From: Lepidostoma basale
Taxonomy: Eukaryota > Arthropoda > Insecta > Trichoptera > Lepidostomatidae
DNA length: 64,000 nucleotides
Assembly (NCBI GenBank): GCA_022606425.2
Contig: JAHDVF020001024.1
Span: forward strand, 1 to 64,000
Direction: 5' to 3'
Both the position numbers and the translations under genes were made by a program. Numbering within the stretch: position 1 is the stretch's first letter; each line of letters begins with the position of its first letter. The notes beneath the pieces were generated by a model that ran no database searches, was not told the origin of the DNA, and saw only the letters and a list, made by a program, of their open reading frames with translations. Below are positions 24,623-33,366 of the stretch, one piece after another.

Positions 24623-24715
24623 TGGTTACAATCATATTCCGTTACTAGGGGAATATACTCCTTTATTTAAAGTTATCGTCTACCGATGATAAAACTTTTT
24701 AGAGGAGGTTGTCAA
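24623..24715 (-). promoter_or_regulatory. rpmE promoter and structured leader
   Basis: Reading leftward: -35 TTGACA (24710-24715), 18-base spacer, -10 TATCAT (24686-24691), start near 24679. The transcribed leader holds a perfect 7-base stem ATATTCC / GGAATAT with a 9-base loop just before the ATG. Autoregulatory L31 leaders are known in several phyla; whether this is one is unproven. Confidence 0.5.
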
Positions 24716-24777
24716 GGGTTGTCTCAACTTTATTGCTGTATCACGTTTTGTTAGATAAATTGAGTTAAAGGGGGCAC

Positions 24778-24807
24778 TTGCTAAAAAATCTCTCATCGTG
24801 CTATATT
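24778..24807 (+). promoter_or_regulatory. Promoter of the OmpH-like gene
   Basis: -35 TTGCTA (24778-24783), 18-base spacer, -10 TATATT (24802-24807). The leader is about 37 bases with a GAGGAAAGAG Shine-Dalgarno before the start. Confidence 0.5.
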
Positions 24808-24850
24808 TATAGCTAGTAAATCTAATTTTATTGATGAGGAAAGAGATTTG

Positions 24851-25381
24851 ATGAGCAGTAAATTTTTTTATATAACCATGTTTTTGATGGCTTTAAGCCT
24901 AAGTAGCCTGACCGCCCAATCGGTAGCAATACCTAAGATAGGTGTTGTTGATGTTAATCGTATCTACCGAGAAACAAATAAAAATTCTACGGCCATGAAG
25001 CAGATTGATGAGACGAAAAACCGCGTGAATAGTGAGGTTAAAAAACGTCAAGATGACATTGCCTCTTTAGAGGAGCAGCTTCTAGATGCAGGTAACCGTG
25101 AGGATCTTCGTGCTGTAACTGATTTAACGCGCCAAATTAATATGAAAAAGAGCGAGCTAGAGCGCTACTGGAATACGGCCGATAGTCAGCTGAAACGTAT
25201 GGCCGATAGCGTCAAGGTCGATCCTGCCTTTATGGAGCTTATTCATAAGGCGATTATTGATGTCTCTGATAAAAATGGCTATAGCGTTGTGTTAGCCAGC
25301 AATACCAATATTTTGTACTGGAGTAAAAAGGTTGATTTAACCAGTGATGTTATTGCCTATATCAATGGAAAACTCTCTTAA
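24851..25381 (+). CDS. OmpH/Skp-family periplasmic chaperone
   Basis: About 176 residues from the ATG at 24851 (a TTG lies just before). A signal peptide (cleavage likely after LTA) is followed by IPKIGVVDVNRIYRETNKNS, the family's first beta-strand and helix, then a long charged coiled-coil (about 50-120) and a final strand YSVVLASNTNILYWSKKVDLTSDVIAYIN. Skp trimers hold unfolded outer-membrane proteins in the periplasm. It has its own promoter and precedes mutS by 43 bases. Confidence 0.85.
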   Translation: MSSKFFYITMFLMALSLSSLTAQSVAIPKIGVVDVNRIYRETNKNSTAMKQIDETKNRVNSEVKKRQDDIASLEEQLLDAGNREDLRAVTDLTRQINMKKSELERYWNTADSQLKRMADSVKVDPAFMELIHKAIIDVSDKNGYSVVLASNTNILYWSKKVDLTSDVIAYINGKLS

Positions 25382-25424
25382 CTCTAATCTTTATGCCTCT
25401 TTTTAATGGTAAGGAGTTTTAGCC

Positions 25425-27968
25425 TTGAGCATGCAAACCCCCTTAATGAAGCAGTATAGTGAGATTAAGGCACGTCATACCGATGCTATTCTCTTTTTTC
25501 GGCTGGGCGATTTTTATGAAATGTTTGCTGATGATGCACTTTGGGTATCTGCAGCCTTAGGATTAACCCTAACACATCGGCATGGCATACCGATGTGTGG
25601 GATTCCTCATCATGCCAGTGAGGGATACATCGCTAAATTGCTAGAGAAGGGTAAAAAAGTTGCCCTGTGCGAGCAACTCAGTTTAGAGAAGAAGGGCATC
25701 GCTCTGAGGGATGTTGTTGAAATATTGACTCCTGGTGCCATTATTGGCCAAAATTTTATTAAAAATAATAATAGTAACTACTTAGTTGCCCTAACCTTAG
25801 AAAAGAGCATCTACTCGTTTTCCTACCTTGACCTTTCTACCGCTGAGTTTGTTGCTTTTTCTACTACAAGCACCTTGGCCGATTGGTTTTTTGATGAGCT
25901 AGACAAGTTATCTCCCAAAGAGCTTATTATCAATGAGACTCTTCTAGATTCAGCCCTTTTGCTACAATTAGAGCGTTACGGCTTTTTAATTAACCGCTAC
26001 CCTGCCTGGCTATTTGACCGTAGCAGTGCCTATCAACGTCTGTGTAAGCAGTTTGAGCTTCATAGCCTGAAGGCTTTTGGCTTTGAGGAGGATGATGCAG
26101 CACTGGGTGCGGCTGGTGCACTTTTTGATTATATGGTAGAAAGTACTAAGAGACTATTACCTCACCTTAAGTCAATTCGTAAGGCCAACCTCTTTGCGGG
26201 CCTGATGATTGATGAGCAGTCGCGTAAAAGCCTTGAATTAATTGAGAATAGTAGTGAGCGGGCAAGCAAGTTTACTCTTTTACGGTCACTCGATCAGACG
26301 GTGAGTCCGATGGGCAGTCGTCTCTTGAGAAGTTGGATTCTAAACCCTCTTAATAGCATCATCGAGATTAACGAGCGCCTTGATCGCGTGGAACTTTTAG
26401 TGCTTGACCAACCACTCTTAAGCACTATGCGGAGCTCTTTAAGTAAAGTACAAGACATTGAACGACTGAGCAGTAAACTAGCGATGGACAAGGCTCATGG
26501 TAAGGATTTACTGGCTCTGATGCGATCGGTGGAGGCGGTTCTAGAGCTTGCTAAGCTACTGGGTGACCGGTTTATTGATGATCAGCAGGTTATAGGGGAT
26601 TTAGGCAAGGCCAAAGAGCTTATTGATCGACAGTTGGCCGATGATCCGGCGGTCGTTCTTAATGAGGGTAACTTGATTAAAGTGGGGGTTAATGAAGAGC
26701 TGGATCGGCTGAGGAGCCTTAAAGATCAAGGTAATCAGTTACTTGAAAAGTATGCCGATGAGCAGAGAGCCTTAACGGCGATTAATTTACGATTGAAGGT
26801 TAATCGTGTTATTGGTGTCTTTTTTGAGGTGAGCAAGGCTAATGCGGAGAAACTCCCCAGCTATTTTATTAGAAGACAAATGGTTACAGGTGCAGAACGC
26901 TATAGTACAACAGATCTCGATCAGCTTTATCATGAAATTAAAACGGCAGAGGAGTCGGCTATACAGTTAGAGAGCTCTCTTTTTATGGCACTTTGCCAAG
27001 AGCTTAAGCTGCATCTTAGCCTCTTTTTATCGGTTGCTAAAGTGGTAGCGATCTGGGATGTGAGTGGATCGTTTGCCCTTGTCGCTCAACGGCAAGAGTA
27101 TCGTCGTCCTCTTCTTGTAGAGGAGAGAGGGATTAGCATTAAGGAGGGACGCCACCCTGTGATTGAACAGGCGGTTGATTTGGGTAATTTTATTCCTAAT
27201 GACTTTGTGGCAGGCTACGAGCATAATTTTTTGTTAATTACGGGTCCCAACATGGCCGGCAAATCGACCTATTTACGTCAGAATGCTTTGATTGTACTAA
27301 TGGCTCAAATTGGCTCTTTTGTTAGTGCAGCCGAAGCTATCATTGGTGTTGTTGATAAAATTTTTTGCCGCGTAGGCTCTGGAGATAACCTGGCAAAGGG
27401 AGAGTCGACATTTCTGGTTGAGATGAATGAAACTGCCCGTATTTTACATAGTGCAACCGATCGTAGCTTAGTGATTATGGATGAGGTGGGGCGAGGCACG
27501 GGGAGTGATGATGGCCTTGCGCTAGCACATGCTATTTTAGACTATCTTGTTAAGGACCTTAAGAGCATCACACTTTTTGCTACTCACTACCACGAGCTAA
27601 CCTATCTTAGCCATCCTTTGATGAAGAACTACCGCCTACGTGTTAAAGAGGAGGGAGGGCGGCTCTACTTTTTGAAGCAACTAGAGGAGGGGGCGGCGAC
27701 CGGTAGCTATGGTATCGATGTGGCACTGTTGGCAGGCATCCCGCAAAGAGTTGTCGATGCGGCGAGACTCTATCTGGAGGAGCTGATCAGTCAAAAAGGA
27801 GTAAACCCATCGATTGTCTGTTCGGATAAAAAGAGCCCGACTGATCTTCTTTTCAGTAACAATGAGCTCATTATTAGTGCCATCAGTAGTTTTAATCTGG
27901 ATAAAACAACCCCTCTTGAAGCACTTAACTTTCTGGCTCAGCTCAAAAATAGTATCGATGAGTCATAA
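25425..27968 (+). CDS. mutS: DNA mismatch repair protein MutS
   Basis: Recognises mismatches and small loops and starts repair with MutL. 847 residues, normal length. The N-terminal mismatch-binding motif GDFYEMF (Phe that stacks on the mispair) is at about residues 28-34; the ATPase domain has Walker A GPNMAGKST (about 607-615), Walker B and signature LVIMDEVGRGTGSDDG, and the ATHYHEL switch. The short C-terminal tail is present. Start is ambiguous: TTG at 25425 is well spaced from an AAGGAG Shine-Dalgarno; an ATG two codons later is the alternative. Confidence 0.97.
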   Translation: MSMQTPLMKQYSEIKARHTDAILFFRLGDFYEMFADDALWVSAALGLTLTHRHGIPMCGIPHHASEGYIAKLLEKGKKVALCEQLSLEKKGIALRDVVEILTPGAIIGQNFIKNNNSNYLVALTLEKSIYSFSYLDLSTAEFVAFSTTSTLADWFFDELDKLSPKELIINETLLDSALLLQLERYGFLINRYPAWLFDRSSAYQRLCKQFELHSLKAFGFEEDDAALGAAGALFDYMVESTKRLLPHLKSIRKANLFAGLMIDEQSRKSLELIENSSERASKFTLLRSLDQTVSPMGSRLLRSWILNPLNSIIEINERLDRVELLVLDQPLLSTMRSSLSKVQDIERLSSKLAMDKAHGKDLLALMRSVEAVLELAKLLGDRFIDDQQVIGDLGKAKELIDRQLADDPAVVLNEGNLIKVGVNEELDRLRSLKDQGNQLLEKYADEQRALTAINLRLKVNRVIGVFFEVSKANAEKLPSYFIRRQMVTGAERYSTTDLDQLYHEIKTAEESAIQLESSLFMALCQELKLHLSLFLSVAKVVAIWDVSGSFALVAQRQEYRRPLLVEERGISIKEGRHPVIEQAVDLGNFIPNDFVAGYEHNFLLITGPNMAGKSTYLRQNALIVLMAQIGSFVSAAEAIIGVVDKIFCRVGSGDNLAKGESTFLVEMNETARILHSATDRSLVIMDEVGRGTGSDDGLALAHAILDYLVKDLKSITLFATHYHELTYLSHPLMKNYRLRVKEEGGRLYFLKQLEEGAATGSYGIDVALLAGIPQRVVDAARLYLEELISQKGVNPSIVCSDKKSPTDLLFSNNELIISAISSFNLDKTTPLEALNFLAQLKNSIDES

Positions 27969-28027
27969 CATCCTACCCGTAAAAGCTATAGGGTGAAAAA
28001 CAACAATTAAATAACGACCATAGCCAA

Positions 28028-28056
28028 TTGTAAAAAGATGATTGATATGATATAAC
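28028..28056 (+). promoter_or_regulatory. flhAFG operon promoter
   Basis: -35 TTGTAA (28028-28033), 17-base spacer, -10 TATAAC (28051-28056). The leader would be about 20 bases with an AAGGAAG Shine-Dalgarno. It looks sigma70-like, not sigma28-like. Confidence 0.55.
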
Positions 28057-28082
28057 TAACCCTAAGAGCATGAAAGGAAGCG

Positions 28083-30197
28083 ATGGCTAGCTTAAATACC
28101 AGTACACGTGACATTATTAAGTTTTCTCTTGGTAAAAACCCTGTTGAATTTGCGGTTGCTATTGCTGTTATCGGCATGGTACTTATGCTTATTGTGCCTC
28201 TTTCGGGCTTTATCCTCGATTTTTTATTGACCATCAATATCATGGTGGCACTTTTAATTATTCTTATCGCTTTGTCGGTTAAATCGCCTACCGAGTTTAC
28301 TATTTTTCCTACATTATTACTGATTACACAAGTGTTTGGTCTCGCATTAAATGTCAGTACAACGCGTCAAATTCTACTGAAAGGACCTAAGTTTGATAGC
28401 CAGCTTATTAAGGCCTTTGGTGACTTTGTTATTGGTACATCAGGCTCTGAGGGATTAGTTGTTGGTATCATCATCTTCGTTATTATTACGGTCGTACAAG
28501 TGATCGTTATTACGAAGGGTGCAACCCGTGTGACCGAGGTAGCGGCACGCTTTGCTCTCGATAGCATGCAGATGAAGCAGATGAGCATTGAGAGTGAGTT
28601 TAATCAGGGTAGCATCAGTGAAGATGAGATGAATAGCAAGAAGGCACAACTTCAGCAAGAGCTTGACTTTTATGGTAATATGGATGGAGCGGGAAAATTT
28701 ATTTCTGGTGGGGTCAAGGCATCGATCTTTATCACCATCATTAATATTGTTGGAGGCCTTAGCACCGGCTCGCTTCATGGCTTAACACTGAGTGAGTCAT
28801 TTAGAGTCTATACCACCTTGACCATTGGTGACGGGCTTGTAGGCCAAATACCGGCATTACTCATTAGTGTTGCAACCGGATTAATCGTCACCCGCTCAAC
28901 GGGTAAGGGTAGCTTTGCTGTTGAAGCGTTGGATCAATTTACTAGGCAAAGTAGAATTTATTGGATTGCAGGCTTTTTTCTTTTTGTGATGGGTTTTCTT
29001 CCAGGCTTTCCTAAGGTTGTTATGTTTACCCTAGCTGTGTTAAGCCTCTATGTTGCCTTTATTTTGAGTAAACACGAACATATTTCGGTTAAAGAGGCCG
29101 AAAATGATGCCGCCGCCGATATTATTAATACCGCCAAGGCAGCTGAAATTCCTCCTGTGGTTGAGGTTGATATATTGAGCCTCGAGCTAGGCTATGGCTT
29201 AATCCCCCTTGTGGACAAGGAGCAGGGGGCTGAGCTTCTTGAGCGTATTACCCGTATTAGGAGGGAGGCTGCTTTGGACTTAGGTCTGGTAGCGAAACCT
29301 ATTCGTATACACGATAATATGAGGCTAGAAAGTAATGAGTACCGTATTAGAATTAAAGGGTCGGAGGTTGGACGAGGGCAGTTGCGGCTTGACCAATACA
29401 TGGCGATGAACATGGGTGGTATCACAGAAAAAATTCCAGGGGAAGAGACGATGGATCCTGCATTCGGCATTCCGGCTCTATGGATTACCGACGAGTATCG
29501 CGATCGTGCAGAGCGCTTGGGCTATGCTGTTGTTGATAGCCCCAGTATTTTAGCAACCCATTTAACCGAAATCATTAAAACACATGCGGCCGAGCTTCTT
29601 GATCGTCAGATGACACAAAACATATTGGATGAATTGCGTAAAAATTATCCTGCTGTTGTTCAGTCGGTAGAGTCTATTCCTAACTTCACGGCAGCATCTA
29701 TACAGCATGTTCTTCAAGCATTGCTACTAGAGCAGGTTTCTATTCGAAACATTGTGATTATATTAGAGACGCTAAGTGATTATGCCCCTGTCTCTATCGA
29801 TACAGGCTTTTTAACCGAACGGGTGCGTATTGCATTAAGTCGTCAGATTACTAACCAGTACATGGATGAAGATAAGATTTTACGGGTAATTACTGTCGAT
29901 CCTGCCCTGGAGATGATGCTTGTGGAGGGTCAATATAGCAGTGATCATGGTAGTATTAAGAGTGCTTTATCACCAGATCAACACCGAGCTTGGCTTAATG
30001 CATTGCTGACGACGGTACAGATGGTTAAGGGTGAGAATTACTATCCCGTGGTGCTCAGCCAGATTGGTGGTGCACGTGCAGCTATTAAAATGAGCTGTAT
30101 TAAGCAAGAACCCACCTTGACTGTGCTATCGAGCTTAGAGATAAGTACTGATGTACAAGTAGAGGTACTAGCGGAAGTTAGGGTGGATCAGGATTAA
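28083..30197 (+). CDS. flhA: Flagellar export gate protein FlhA
   Basis: Largest subunit of the flagellar type III export gate in the inner membrane; it uses proton motive force and docks export chaperones. 704 residues. The N-terminal half has about eight transmembrane helices with the conserved cytoplasmic loop (TEFTIFPTLLLITQVFGLALNVSTTR and ITKGATRVTEVAARFALDSMQMKQMSIE); the C-terminal cytoplasmic domain starts near residue 350 (DILSLELGYGLIPLVD). It starts the flhA-flhF-flhG operon, three bases before flhF. Confidence 0.97.
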   Translation: MASLNTSTRDIIKFSLGKNPVEFAVAIAVIGMVLMLIVPLSGFILDFLLTINIMVALLIILIALSVKSPTEFTIFPTLLLITQVFGLALNVSTTRQILLKGPKFDSQLIKAFGDFVIGTSGSEGLVVGIIIFVIITVVQVIVITKGATRVTEVAARFALDSMQMKQMSIESEFNQGSISEDEMNSKKAQLQQELDFYGNMDGAGKFISGGVKASIFITIINIVGGLSTGSLHGLTLSESFRVYTTLTIGDGLVGQIPALLISVATGLIVTRSTGKGSFAVEALDQFTRQSRIYWIAGFFLFVMGFLPGFPKVVMFTLAVLSLYVAFILSKHEHISVKEAENDAAADIINTAKAAEIPPVVEVDILSLELGYGLIPLVDKEQGAELLERITRIRREAALDLGLVAKPIRIHDNMRLESNEYRIRIKGSEVGRGQLRLDQYMAMNMGGITEKIPGEETMDPAFGIPALWITDEYRDRAERLGYAVVDSPSILATHLTEIIKTHAAELLDRQMTQNILDELRKNYPAVVQSVESIPNFTAASIQHVLQALLLEQVSIRNIVIILETLSDYAPVSIDTGFLTERVRIALSRQITNQYMDEDKILRVITVDPALEMMLVEGQYSSDHGSIKSALSPDQHRAWLNALLTTVQMVKGENYYPVVLSQIGGARAAIKMSCIKQEPTLTVLSSLEISTDVQVEVLAEVRVDQD

Positions 30198-30199
30198 AA

Positions 30200-31396
30200 A
30201 TGATAAATGACCCTATCGTGACAGTAACAGGTATAAGCTTTGATGATGCTGTTGCACAGGCGAAGTTGCGTTATGGTACTAATATTAGGGTACTGAAGCA
30301 AAGAGAGCGAGAGACGGGTGGACTTTTTGGGGTAGGTAGCCGAAAAAGTTATGAGGTTGATGTATGGATTAATCCACCTACTAAGTTACCTGCCAAGCCC
30401 GCTGTCAGTGACAACAAAATAGAGGCACTACCTAAAAATAGTGAAGAGCATAATCTTTTACAGACACTGATTGAAAAGGTGTCGCAGCTAGAAGAGGCTA
30501 ATACCAGGGCACTGAATAGGAGTAATCAGCAATATCATCTTCAACAAGAAGAGACGACGGGTGAACTTGCAAGAATTAGATCAATTTTAGTTGATGAGAA
30601 TGATTTTTCACCTCTCTTTGCCGATGAGTTAATATTAGATATTAAGAAAAGTTTGTATGGTGATGAGCTTGAGGATGGAAGGTTAGTAGAGGAGGAGACG
30701 CTGAAGGAGCTTGGGCGACGGATGAGTTTCTTTAAAAGTACTAGCCGTCATAAACCTAAGGTCTTTATTCTTGTAGGTACTACTGGGGTTGGTAAAACAA
30801 CGACGATTGTTAAGATTGCAACAGTAAATTTGATGAGTAATCCTGATATTGATGTCAGACTTGTTAATATGGATAACTACAAGATTGGGGCTAAAGAGCA
30901 GTTAGATACCTATGCGGCTGTTCTACAGCGGCCTGTTATTACAATATTTAATACGGCCAAGGATTTAAAGATGGCTGTTGAAGATACGAAGGATGCAGAC
31001 CTCATTTTGGTTGATACCTCAGGGTCAAGCCCGCAGGAAATTGTACGGCTTGCCGACTTAAAGATGGCTCTTGACCATTTTGGTAGCCACTCGGAGGTTC
31101 ATCTTGCCCTAAGTGCTAGCACGAAGGAGAGTGATATTAGGGATATATTAGCTAATTTTGAGCTATTTAGATGTAAAAGTGTTGTTCTAACTAAAATGGA
31201 TGAGACACGTAGGATAGGTTCAGTGATTGCTCCTTTAATTGAAAAACGTATCCCTATTTCTTATGTTACAACCGGACAAAATGCGGCTCCAAAGGAGATT
31301 GAGAGGGCTACAATTGCAACCATATGGCGTAAACTGAATGGCTTTTCATCATCAGTGATGGATAAAATATTGCGACAACTAGAAGAAAACAATTAG
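30200..31396 (+). CDS. flhF: Flagellar SRP-like GTPase FlhF
   Basis: 398 residues. The N-terminal B domain (AKLRYGTNIRVLKQRE, then GGLFGVGSRKSYEVDVWI) is followed by a low-complexity linker and the NG GTPase domain: P-loop ILVGTTGVGKTTTIVKIA (about 190-207), DNYKIGAKEQL, the G3-like LVDTSGSSPQE (the usual DTAG is DTSG here), and the G4 LTKMDE. In spirochaetes and other bacteria FlhF fixes where and how many flagella form, working with FlhG. It follows flhA by three bases. Confidence 0.95.
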   Translation: MINDPIVTVTGISFDDAVAQAKLRYGTNIRVLKQRERETGGLFGVGSRKSYEVDVWINPPTKLPAKPAVSDNKIEALPKNSEEHNLLQTLIEKVSQLEEANTRALNRSNQQYHLQQEETTGELARIRSILVDENDFSPLFADELILDIKKSLYGDELEDGRLVEEETLKELGRRMSFFKSTSRHKPKVFILVGTTGVGKTTTIVKIATVNLMSNPDIDVRLVNMDNYKIGAKEQLDTYAAVLQRPVITIFNTAKDLKMAVEDTKDADLILVDTSGSSPQEIVRLADLKMALDHFGSHSEVHLALSASTKESDIRDILANFELFRCKSVVLTKMDETRRIGSVIAPLIEKRIPISYVTTGQNAAPKEIERATIATIWRKLNGFSSSVMDKILRQLEENN

Positions 31397-31409
31397 ATCG
31401 AGGGTATCA

Positions 31410-32282
31410 ATGGCAGATCAAGCAGATGAATTACGTGAGATTATGAAAAATATGTCACCTAAAAAAGATAAGAAGGTTCGTATCATTACTGTTGCCTCTG
31501 GTAAAGGGGGGGTTGGTAAGACCAATATATCGATTAACCTTGCCATTGCTTATGCCCGTTTGAAGAAAAAAGTTATTGTCATGGATGCAGATTTAGGCCT
31601 TGCCAATGTTAATGTTGTGATGGGGGTTATCCCTAAATATAATCTTTACCATGTGGTTAGAAAGCAAAAAACCATGAGAGAGGTTATTCTTGATACGAAC
31701 TATGGCATACAAATTGTGGCAGGTGCTTCGGGCTTTTCTAAAATTGCTAATCTTAATGAAGATGAGCGACAAAACTTTATTACACAACTACAAGAGCTTT
31801 CTTATGCAGATGTTATCATTATTGATACATCTGCTGGGGTATCGGGTAATGTTTTAAGTTTTATTGAAGCAGCCGATGATGTGCTGATTGTAACAACACC
31901 AGAGCCTACCGCCATCACCGATGCCTATGGGTTAATTAAGATTATGTCTACTGAAATTGAAGGCCAAGATATGAACCTAAAACTTATTGTTAACCGAGCA
32001 CAAAGTGTTACGGAGGCTAAAAAAGTACAGCAACGCGTTATCTCCATTGCAAGCCAGTTTTTAAACCTAAAGCTTGACTACTTGGGTTTTGTCTATGATG
32101 ATCCTAGCGTTAGCCAAGCTGTAAGGAGGCAAATTCCCTTTATGGCTCTTGACCCCAACAGTAAGCCAAGTGAGTGCTTGATGAATATTGCCAGTCGGCT
32201 AGAAAATATTGAATACAAAGAAGGGGGGGGCATGGGTAAGCTTCTTCGTCGCTTTATGACCAATAAAAGTAATGAAGAATAA
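31410..32282 (+). CDS. flhG: Flagellar number regulator FlhG (MinD-like ATPase)
   Basis: 290 residues with the deviant Walker A of MinD/ParA ATPases (VASGKGGVGKTNISINLA, about 29-46), the MDADLGLANVNV segment, and DTSAGVSGNVLSFIEAADDVLIVTTPEPTAITDAY. FlhG limits flagellar number by acting on FlhF. Near the C-terminus the coding sequence has a run of eight G (encoding a Gly-rich KEGGGMGK). A GAGGGT Shine-Dalgarno precedes it; it ends the operon at a strong terminator. Confidence 0.93.
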   Translation: MADQADELREIMKNMSPKKDKKVRIITVASGKGGVGKTNISINLAIAYARLKKKVIVMDADLGLANVNVVMGVIPKYNLYHVVRKQKTMREVILDTNYGIQIVAGASGFSKIANLNEDERQNFITQLQELSYADVIIIDTSAGVSGNVLSFIEAADDVLIVTTPEPTAITDAYGLIKIMSTEIEGQDMNLKLIVNRAQSVTEAKKVQQRVISIASQFLNLKLDYLGFVYDDPSVSQAVRRQIPFMALDPNSKPSECLMNIASRLENIEYKEGGGMGKLLRRFMTNKSNEE

Positions 32283-32310
32283 AAAAAAGAGACTCAATGT
32301 CTCTTTTTTT
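32281..32310. terminator. Bidirectional terminator after flhG
   Basis: The hairpin AAAGAGAC / GTCTCTTT with a 5-base loop is flanked by A-runs and ends in eight T. It follows flhG immediately and, on the minus strand, ends the VOC gene after 16 bases. Confidence 0.9.
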
Positions 32311-32325
32311 TATTCTTACAAGTAA

Positions 32326-32760
32326 TTAACTTTTATGGCTACCAAAGTAGCAAATTAACCAATAGATACCAAATTTATCTTGTAAAGAGCCAAAACTTTC
32401 GGCCCAAAATGTCTCCATTAAGGGCATAGTTACTCGACCACCCAATGATAGCTTCGTAAAAAACTCTGTGGCCTCTTCTTTAGTATCAACCGTGATATTA
32501 ATATTAACGGTATCAGATACTATATGCTCTTCACCTGGTATACGGTCACTTGCCATTAGCTGACGATCTTTAATTGTTAAAACTGAATTAAGGATGAGAT
32601 TGGCTGCTTCAGGGGTAGTCATCTCTGCAGGGGCCCCTTCATCTGCGGGCATATCTTTAAAGCGCATGACGTGTTGAAGCTTACCACCTGTGGCCTGGGC
32701 ATAAAAATTCATTGCCTCTTCACAGTTGCCATTAAAGGTTAGATAGGGAAAAATATCCAT
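32326..32760 (-). CDS. VOC-superfamily protein, PhnB / 3-demethylubiquinone-methyltransferase-like
   Basis: 144 residues. Two beta-alpha-beta-beta-beta halves of the vicinal-oxygen-chelate fold: IFPYLTFNGNCEEAMNFYAQATGG at the N-terminus and WAESFGSLQDKFGIYWLI at the C-terminus are the hallmark of the PhnB/YjdN group. Members are small cytoplasmic proteins, mostly of unknown function, and the name PhnB does not imply phosphonate use. A strong AGGAGAT Shine-Dalgarno precedes the ATG. Upstream on the same strand lies a broken second copy, so this is the surviving member of a tandem pair. Confidence 0.8.
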   Translation of the reverse strand: MDIFPYLTFNGNCEEAMNFYAQATGGKLQHVMRFKDMPADEGAPAEMTTPEAANLILNSVLTIKDRQLMASDRIPGEEHIVSDTVNINITVDTKEEATEFFTKLSLGGRVTMPLMETFWAESFGSLQDKFGIYWLICYFGSHKS

Positions 32761-32819
32761 AAAATAATCTCCTTTTACTTAAGAGCTAAACTAATCAGTC
32801 TAGCTCTTAAAATTAAATT

Positions 32820-33259
32820 TTAGTAATTTGCATATTTACCAAAATAGCAAATTAGCCATGAAACACCAAACTTATCTTGTAAAGAGCCAAAGCTTTCAGC
32901 CCAAAACATTTCCATTTGAGGCATTGTTACGATACCACCTTCAGAAAGGTTGTTAAATATTGTATCAGCCTGCTCTTTACTATCAACCGTTATATTAATA
33001 TTTACCTGATTTGAAACGACAGGAGGGTTCCCAGGGATACGGTCACTGGCCATAATACAGCAGCCATTAATATCTAGAATGGAGTTGACAACAAGAGTTT
33101 AAGATTGGCCTCTTCACGCATAGCCGGTAGCACATAGGCATCCTGAGGGATATCTTTAAAATGCATCATCTGAATAATTTTACCGCCTGTTGCTTTAGCA
33201 TAAAAGTTCATGGCTTCTTCAGATTTACCTTCAAAAGATAGGTTAGGAAAAATTTTCAT
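32820..33259 (-). pseudogene. Frameshifted second copy of the VOC (PhnB-like) gene
   Basis: The first part (33259 down to the stop at 33074) begins IFPNLSFEGKSEEAMNFYAKATGG; the rest, in another frame (down to 32820), contains MASDRIPGNPPVVSNQVN and WAESFGSLQDKFGVSWLICY. Both align end to end with the intact gene at 32326-32760. The break lies near 33091-33105: relative to the intact copy about 8 extra bases are present and the first frame hits TAG at once. The promoter (33305-33333) and an AGGAGT Shine-Dalgarno are intact, so a short 61-residue peptide could still be made. It probably drives the surviving copy downstream. Confidence 0.85.
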
Positions 33260-33304
33260 TAGTTGACTCCTTGGGTTATTTCAATACGATCGATTGACCA
33301 CAAC

Positions 33305-33333
33305 AGTATCAATAAAAACTATTAATTAGTCAA
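33305..33333 (-). promoter_or_regulatory. Promoter of the VOC gene pair
   Basis: Reading leftward: -35 TTGACT (33328-33333), 17-base spacer, -10 GATACT (33305-33310). It faces away from prfC, whose own promoter I could not place clearly in the same 100 bases. Confidence 0.6.
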
Positions 33334-33366
33334 TAGCTCTTCACTAAAATAACTTTTTTGGTCATA

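Noticed and set aside
28367..28778. Reading frames opposite flhA and similar frames opposite other genes
   Set aside because: They are shadow frames without ribosome sites or recognisable protein features, on the reverse of clearly coding sequence.
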